This document shows positions 15,229 through 19,786 of a stretch of DNA of 19,786 nt, in pieces. Each line of letters opens with the position of its first letter. Position 1 is the stretch's first letter. The DNA is from Sphingobium sp. (GTDB lineage Bacteria; Pseudomonadota; Alphaproteobacteria; Sphingomonadales; Sphingomonadaceae), in NCBI GenBank assembly GCA_030148625.1, contig JASBTC010000061.1, positions 1 through 19,786 on the forward strand, given 5' to 3'. The notes under the pieces are model-generated. The model did not search any database, was not told the DNA's origin, and was given only the letters and a program-made list of their open reading frames with translations. Position numbers and translations under genes: made by a program.

Positions 15229-16662
15229 TCAATCGTCGCCGACCCAGATCGGCGGGGTGCGGCGCCACCATTGCAGCGCGGCTTCGAGCTGATAGGCGAG
15301 CGCCAGCAACAGCGCCTCGCCGCCGGGCCTGGTCGCGAATTGGATGCCGACGGGCAACCCATTGTCGCTGAAGCCGATCGGCAGGCTGATCGCGGGCGTG
15401 CCCGCGACATTGTCCACCCAGCAATAGCCGGCATAGTCGATGAGCCGGTCCTTCTGGTCGAGCCACGCCACGTCGGGGCCGAAGACGCCGATGCGGACGA
15501 TCTCGGTGGACAGCGTCGGCGTCATCCAGATGTCGATATCGTCCAGCCGGGCCAGATAGGCGGTAGCGATGCCCTCCATCGTCCTCCACGCCGCGGCGAA
15601 GCGTTCGTCGTCGACCGCCTGCCCCGCCGCCGCCAATGTCGTCGAGCGATATTCCAGATCCTCGGGCGCGATCGCCATGCCGATCGCGTCGGACAACAAA
15701 CCGAGACGGCGCGAGAAAGTGCCCTCCGCGACGACCTGCAACGCATCGACCGCCTGTGCGCCGTCGAACGGCAAGGTGGTGTCGCTGACGCCATGGCCGA
15801 GCCGGCCCAACAGGTCGATCGCATCCGCGAAGACGCGCGCGACGCTCGCGTCGGGCTGTCCGCCGGTGCGCATGATCCGGCTATAGGCATGGATGCGCAG
15901 CGGCCGATCGACCGGTGCGGTAACCAGGGGCACAGGCGCGAAGGCGGCGCCGGGCGCACGCGTCTGCGTCGCGTCCAGCCAGGCGGCGGTGTCGCGCACC
16001 GTGCGGCTGACGCAGCCGCTGACATTGAGGTCGGCAATCGCGCGCAGCGCCTCGTCACCGAGATTGCGTCCGCGCGAGGGTTTGAGGCCGACAAGACCGC
16101 AGGGTGCGGCACCGTGACGGATCGAACCGAGGCCGTCGCTCGCGTGCGCGACCGGCACGACCCCCGCCGCCACCGCCGCCGACCCACCGCCCGACGATCC
16201 GCCCGGGGTATGATCGAGGCTCCACGGATTGCGTGTCGGGCCGGCCAGCGGCGATTCGGTGACCACGTTGAGCCCGAATTCGGGCATGGTCGAACGCGCG
16301 ATCGACACCGGGCCGGCCGCGGCGATCGCGCACGTATAGGGCCCGTCCTCCGTCGCGACATAATCGCGCAAGGCCGCAGAGCCCCAGTGCGCCGGCACCC
16401 CCTTTTCGGTGATCATGTCCTTGATCAGCGTCGGGATGCCGGCAAGCGGACCGGTGCGGGGGTCGCGCGCCTGCATGCGGGCGCGATCGAAATTGGGCCA
16501 GGCGATGAAATTGAGCCGGGGATTGACCGCCTCCGCGCGTTCGATGGCGCGTTCGACCAGCGCGGCAGCGGTGATGTGCCCCGCATCGAGCGCATCGCGC
16601 ATGCCGGTCGCGTCGCCGGCCGGAATGGCAGGCGGCGTGGCGGCCGAAAGGATCGTCGTCAT
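15229..16662 (-). CDS. Amidase-signature hydrolase, NylA-like
   Basis: The 477-residue protein has no signal peptide, so it acts in the cytoplasm. The Ser-cisSer-Lys triad is intact: Lys81 (IPTLIKD), Ser156 (PGGSSGGG) and Ser180 (DGLGSIR), with the 24-residue spacing of the two serines typical of the family. The stretch AHASDGLGSIR, then GLVGLKPSRGR, resembles 6-aminohexanoate-cyclic-dimer hydrolases more than GatA. Two usual positions differ: Gly178 is Leu, and the Pro after SIRx is Gly184 (SIRHGAA). Family members hydrolyse linear or cyclic amides; some act on conjugated acids. The start overlaps the MFS stop by ATGA, indicating coupled translation. Context with a CoA ligase suggests it frees a carboxylic acid from an amide. 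The exact substrate is unknown. Confidence 0.92.
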   Translation of the reverse strand: MTTILSAATPPAIPAGDATGMRDALDAGHITAAALVERAIERAEAVNPRLNFIAWPNFDRARMQARDPRTGPLAGIPTLIKDMITEKGVPAHWGSAALRDYVATEDGPYTCAIAAAGPVSIARSTMPEFGLNVVTESPLAGPTRNPWSLDHTPGGSSGGGSAAVAAGVVPVAHASDGLGSIRHGAAPCGLVGLKPSRGRNLGDEALRAIADLNVSGCVSRTVRDTAAWLDATQTRAPGAAFAPVPLVTAPVDRPLRIHAYSRIMRTGGQPDASVARVFADAIDLLGRLGHGVSDTTLPFDGAQAVDALQVVAEGTFSRRLGLLSDAIGMAIAPEDLEYRSTTLAAAGQAVDDERFAAAWRTMEGIATAYLARLDDIDIWMTPTLSTEIVRIGVFGPDVAWLDQKDRLIDYAGYCWVDNVAGTPAISLPIGFSDNGLPVGIQFATRPGGEALLLALAYQLEAALQWWRRTPPIWVGDD

Positions 16663-18059
16663 GCTTCTTCTCCCGAAAGCTGGGACCGGATAGCCCGGAC
16701 AGTCCTGGCATAGGGCCGCGGGGCGAACGACATCAGTATCGCCGAGATCACGAGCGAGGGCACGCTGACGATGGCAATGGCATGCAGCATGCCGCGCGGC
16801 CCGACGAGCAGGCCCGATATCAACCCCACCGCCATCGGCGAAACCGCGAGCGCCAATGCGTTGATGATGCCCAGGATCGCCAGCACCCGCGATCGCAGCT
16901 GTGGCGGAGCGAGACTCTGGAGCACCCCCGGCATCAGCGCGGAGCCGGCGATCCCCAGCGTGCCCTGGACGGCGGCAACGGCATAAGCCTGAAACGGCGA
17001 CGCGACGAAGGGCAGGACCATCGCCGGCAGCGGCGTCAGCGCGACGAAGATCCGCGCGACCGCGACCGGCTCCAGATCGTCATTGCGCCCGCGTATCTTC
17101 AGGAGCGCGGCGGGCAGCGCGACCCCGATCAGCGTCGCGATGGTGATCGCCACGCCAAGGCCGACGCCGACGGTCGCGGGATCGACGCCGAAGGCGCGCG
17201 GCAAGGCCAGCGGGAACCAGATCAGCGCCGAGGTCATCGCGACGGCCATGGCGAAGATCGAACCGAAGACGCAGCTCAAGGTGCGCCAATGCAGCTTCGC
17301 ATAAGGCAGGAAATCGTGCATCGCCGCATCGTCGCCCGCACGCTGCACCGGCGGGGGCGCCTGCCGCCGGCTGAGCGGCATGGTGAGCACGAGCAGGAAG
17401 AAGATCGGCCCCGGGAGCGCGACCACCGTCATGGCGATGCGCCATGTATCGATGCCCGCCAGCCAGGCCGGAAAACCGGGTTGCGCACCCGCCAGCCATT
17501 GCAGCATCGCGCCGCCGACCGCCATGCCGATGCCGGCACCGAACAGCGATCCGCCATAGAAGATCAGATTGGCGGTGTGACGCTGCCGTTCGGGAAACAG
17601 ATCCGGGATCATCGCATAGACGATCGGCGCCAGCCCCGCCTCTCCGATGGCGATTCCGATCGTCGCCATGAACAGGCCGCCGAAACTGTCCTGCAAGGCG
17701 CAGAGCCCTGTCGACAGCGACCAGCAGGCGACCCCGATCGCCAGGATGAGCCGGCGGCCGAAGCGGTCGGCAAGCCAGCCCATCGGATAGCTGGCGACGG
17801 TGGCGAAGACGGCCACGCCCAATCCCTGGATCATGCCGATCTGCAAGTCGGTGAAGCCCAGCGAGGTCTGGAGCGACGGCGAGATCAGGCTGAGCATCTG
17901 TCGGACCACGAGCCCGAAAAGCGTCGTCATCATGAGGACGACAAGGCCGTACCAGGCCAATGCCGAGGCGCCGCGCGGGGCGCCACCGTCCTGGACACTG
18001 GTCGTCGCCGATTCGGGGATCGAAAGCCCCTTCCCGTCCGCAGCTGCGCCGCTTTGCAT
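16659..18059 (-). CDS. Major facilitator superfamily transporter
   Basis: The ATG ending at 18059 gives 466 residues and lies 8 bases after GGGGAGG; an upstream in-frame start at 18107 lacks such a site. About 12 hydrophobic segments are visible. The MFS motif A is GWLADRFGRR (94-103) between helices 2 and 3. The N-terminal 30 residues are soluble. The layout is that of organic-acid or aromatic-compound porters of Proteobacteria. It is the first gene of the operon with amidase and CoA ligase and probably brings their substrate across the inner membrane; export is less likely given the catabolic context. Substrate unknown. Confidence 0.92.
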   Translation of the reverse strand: MQSGAAADGKGLSIPESATTSVQDGGAPRGASALAWYGLVVLMMTTLFGLVVRQMLSLISPSLQTSLGFTDLQIGMIQGLGVAVFATVASYPMGWLADRFGRRLILAIGVACWSLSTGLCALQDSFGGLFMATIGIAIGEAGLAPIVYAMIPDLFPERQRHTANLIFYGGSLFGAGIGMAVGGAMLQWLAGAQPGFPAWLAGIDTWRIAMTVVALPGPIFFLLVLTMPLSRRQAPPPVQRAGDDAAMHDFLPYAKLHWRTLSCVFGSIFAMAVAMTSALIWFPLALPRAFGVDPATVGVGLGVAITIATLIGVALPAALLKIRGRNDDLEPVAVARIFVALTPLPAMVLPFVASPFQAYAVAAVQGTLGIAGSALMPGVLQSLAPPQLRSRVLAILGIINALALAVSPMAVGLISGLLVGPRGMLHAIAIVSVPSLVISAILMSFAPRPYARTVRAIRSQLSGEEA

Positions 18060-18195
18060 CGCCAGATCCTCCCCGGCCGCAATGACCGTGCACCAAGGAT
18101 TCCACATTTTTACAAAAGAAACAAGTTGACTTTATTGTTATTTGAGGGAAGTTGATACGGACGAACCGGCATGACCGGCAAAGTGGAGTGGATCG
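18060..18195. promoter_or_regulatory. Divergent promoter region between the transporter operon and the esterase gene
   Basis: The segment 18107-18148 is AT-rich against its GC-rich surroundings, as expected for a two-way promoter. TTGACT (18126-18131) is a good -35 for the esterase direction, but no convincing -10 lies 16-18 bases on. A direct repeat AAGTTGA occurs at 18123-18129 and 18149-18155, 26 bases apart, and could bind a regulator. No Fur-type box is seen. No regulator gene is within the window. Confidence 0.55.
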
Positions 18196-19068
18196 ATGCA
18201 GTTTTCCGTTCGTGCGTCACTCGAGCAATTCACGCTTCCGCATCCCGGCGGCACGGGACAGCTGAAGATCAGCGTGGCGGAGCCGGCCGGCATGCCAGCC
18301 GCGACGGATGCGCCGGTGCCCGTGCTTTATGTCGTCGACAGCGACATCATCTTCGGCATCGCCGCCGAGATCGCGCGTGCGATGGCGAGCGTCGGGGCCG
18401 GCCCCGTCCATTATGTCGTCGGCATCGGCTATGACGCCGACTATGCCGATTTCCTGAAGCTGCGGACGGCGGATCTGACGCCGCCGATCGGTGCCGCGGC
18501 GCAGGCGAACCTCGGCAAGCTGGGCGCGATGATCGGCGCCGAGCGCAACGGCGGCGCCGATGCCCTGCTGGCCTTCATCGCCGACACGCTGAGCACCGAG
18601 ATGACGGCGCGCTATCCACGCACGGCGGGCGGCGAGCGGATCCTGTTCGGCCATTCGCTCGGCGGCCTGTTCGCCGCCAATGCGCTGCTGACCCGGCCCG
18701 ACGCCTTTTCCGCCTATATCGTCAGCAGTCCATCGCTGTGGTGGGACGGCTTTTCGATCCTTGGCGGGCTGGCGACGTTCGGCGAGCGCCTGCGCGCGCT
18801 GCCGCGCCAGCCGCGCGTGTTCGTCGATGTCGGCGGCAAGGAACAGGACGAGCCGCAAAGCGTGCCGCCCGGGATCGACGCCACGCTGGCGGAAGTCCAG
18901 GCGCAGATCGCCGCCGCGCGCATGGTCGACGCCGCCGCGGAATTCGCGGACGCGCTGAAGGCCGCGGGCCTTTCGGACCTGCGCCACATCACCTTTGCGG
19001 AGGACGATCACAGCTCGGTCGTGCCGGCCGCCTTGGTCCACGGCATGCGCTTCGCGCTGCAAGGCTGA
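18196..19068 (+). CDS. Alpha/beta-hydrolase esterase (esterase D / Fes-IroE-like)
   Basis: The 290-residue product has no signal peptide. GGAG at 18185-18188, 7 bases upstream, supports the ATG. The nucleophile elbow is GHSLGG with Ser154; the histidine is His272 in EDDHSSV; the acid is probably in the DVGGKEQDE segment after strand 7 (Asp211 or the acidic residues just after). This arrangement, with VSSPSLWWD in between, is that of the putative esterase family (PF00756) that includes enterochelin esterases and IroE. Members hydrolyse esters, including siderophore lactones and acyl esters of small molecules. It lies 41 bases before the TonB-dependent receptor gene and is probably cotranscribed with it. 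Cytoplasmic location fits action on an imported ester. Confidence 0.88.
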   Translation: MQFSVRASLEQFTLPHPGGTGQLKISVAEPAGMPAATDAPVPVLYVVDSDIIFGIAAEIARAMASVGAGPVHYVVGIGYDADYADFLKLRTADLTPPIGAAAQANLGKLGAMIGAERNGGADALLAFIADTLSTEMTARYPRTAGGERILFGHSLGGLFAANALLTRPDAFSAYIVSSPSLWWDGFSILGGLATFGERLRALPRQPRVFVDVGGKEQDEPQSVPPGIDATLAEVQAQIAAARMVDAAAEFADALKAAGLSDLRHITFAEDDHSSVVPAALVHGMRFALQG

Positions 19069-19100
19069 GGCCGGCGCCGAATTCAGGAACAAAGAAAAGG

Positions 19101-19106
19101 GAGGAA
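19101..19106 (+). promoter_or_regulatory. Shine-Dalgarno site of the TonB-dependent receptor
   Basis: GAGGAA, within the purine-rich run AAAAGGGAGGAAGA, lies 3 to 9 bases before the ATG at 19110 and fixes that start. Confidence 0.7.
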
Positions 19107-19109
19107 GAC

Positions 19110-19786
19110 ATGCGAATTCTGGCGGGACTCTTGGGTGGAACGGCACTGGCGATCGTGATGGCGACGCCCGTCGCGGCACAGGATTCAGGCGCGGACCGGA
19201 ACGGCGATGCGGCGACCGACGAGATCGTCGTCACCGCGCAGAAGCGCACCGAAAGGCTGATCGACGTTCCCTCCGCCGTGACCGCGATCAGCGGCGCGAC
19301 GCTGACCGAACGCAATCTGACCCGGATCGAGGACATTGCCGCGCACACGCCGGGCCTGAGCTTCAACCAATATGCCGCCGGACTGCAGGTCACGCTGCGC
19401 GGCCTCAACGCCAGCGGCCAGGGTGCAACCACCGCGATCCTCGTCGACGATGTGCCGCTGACCTCCGCTTCATCCTATCAGCAGGCGACGACGCCCAATT
19501 TCGACACCTACGATCTTCAGCGGATCGAGGTGCTGCGCGGCCCCCAGGGCACGCTCTACGGCGCCTCGGCGCTTGGCGGCCTGGTCAAATATGTCACCCG
19601 GTCGCCCGATCTCGGCCGTTTCGAGGGCACCGGCCAGCTGGAGATCAACACCGTTCGCGGCGGCCAGACCGGCGGATCGGCGCGCGGCGCGCTCAATATC
19701 CCGATCGTCGCCGATGCGGTCGCGCTCCGCGTTTCCGGGCTGTACGAGCGCTTGCCGGGCTTTGTCGACAATCCCCTTCGCGGCGA
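19110..19786 (+). CDS. TonB-dependent outer-membrane receptor, N-terminal part (runs off the window)
   Basis: The first 225 residues are present; family members are usually 700-850 long. A signal peptide (about 1-24, ending PVAAQ) is followed by a TonB-box-like DEIVVTAQKR (about 38-46). The plug domain runs from about 48 to 165 and includes LRGLNASGQG, ILVDDVPL, LQRIEVLRGPQGTLYGASALGG and VKYVTRSPD (each given only as a short landmark). The barrel begins after about 170. Such receptors import large or scarce substrates such as siderophores, vitamin B12, carbohydrates and, in sphingomonads, aromatic or steroid-like compounds. Its pairing with an esterase, and divergent from an amidase-ligase operon, suggests uptake of an ester or amide substrate. 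The 3' part cannot be judged. Confidence 0.93.
   Translation, partial: MRILAGLLGGTALAIVMATPVAAQDSGADRNGDAATDEIVVTAQKRTERLIDVPSAVTAISGATLTERNLTRIEDIAAHTPGLSFNQYAAGLQVTLRGLNASGQGATTAILVDDVPLTSASSYQQATTPNFDTYDLQRIEVLRGPQGTLYGASALGGLVKYVTRSPDLGRFEGTGQLEINTVRGGQTGGSARGALNIPIVADAVALRVSGLYERLPGFVDNPLRG

Noticed and set aside
15271..18155. Long plus-strand open frames opposite the amidase and transporter genes
   Set aside because: Composition is Arg/Asp/Gln-rich without domains; the minus strand carries intact enzyme motifs.
18060..18195. Fur box, as expected if the esterase/receptor pair served siderophore use
   Set aside because: No GATAAT-type repeats are present, so iron control is not supported by sequence.
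18217..19179. 320-residue minus-strand open frame opposite the esterase gene
   Set aside because: The plus strand has GHSLGG, the catalytic His and a proper ribosome site; the minus-strand frame has no recognisable feature.

Overview
The window looks like a piece of an alphaproteobacterial chromosome, most likely from a sphingomonad (Sphingomonas/Sphingobium/Novosphingobium group). The reasons are high GC throughout, many small secreted proteins of a style common in that group, a SusC-less TonB-dependent receptor, a GH116 glycosidase, and short REP-like hairpins of the CTCCAGC-GAAA-GCTGGAG type. The taxonomic call is an inference; no rRNA or housekeeping marker is present. I see no tRNA, rRNA, CRISPR array, insertion sequence, integrase or phage gene.

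Region 1 (1-3853): an OmpA-type peptidoglycan-binding envelope protein with a clean rho-independent terminator, followed by four minus-strand genes of unknown function. These are a cysteine-rich secreted protein, a 388-residue secreted protein behind two overlapping dyads, a small single-pass protein and a three-helix membrane protein.

Region 2 (3927-7705): a two-gene plus-strand operon. It encodes an exported nucleoside-hydrolase-like protein and a Tat-type exported GH116 glycosidase. The two overlap by ATGA and are preceded by a paired GTATAC operator-like site. This looks like a small, regulated, extracytoplasmic glycoside- or nucleoside-processing unit.

Region 3 (7731-13576): a loose set of small secreted or membrane proteins (HslJ/META plus DUF4377, multi-TM proteins, a beta-propeller-like secreted protein, a zinc-ribbon-like orphan) and a NodL/LacA-type acetyltransferase. 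It also holds a REP-like inverted pair and a 26-bp palindrome.

Region 4 (13686-19786): a coherent catabolic locus. The minus-strand operon is MFS transporter, amidase-signature hydrolase (NylA-like) and AMP-forming acid-CoA ligase, with the first two overlapping by ATGA. Divergent from it are an alpha/beta esterase and a TonB-dependent receptor that runs off the end of the window. Read together they suggest outer-membrane uptake, inner-membrane transport, hydrolysis of an ester and/or amide, and CoA activation of the released acid. The substrate cannot be read from the sequence.

The most interesting candidates are the GH116/nucleoside-hydrolase operon with its operator, and the uptake-hydrolysis-ligation locus. 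No gap between genes exceeds 300 bases; the longest, 7956-8247, carries the REP-like pair.
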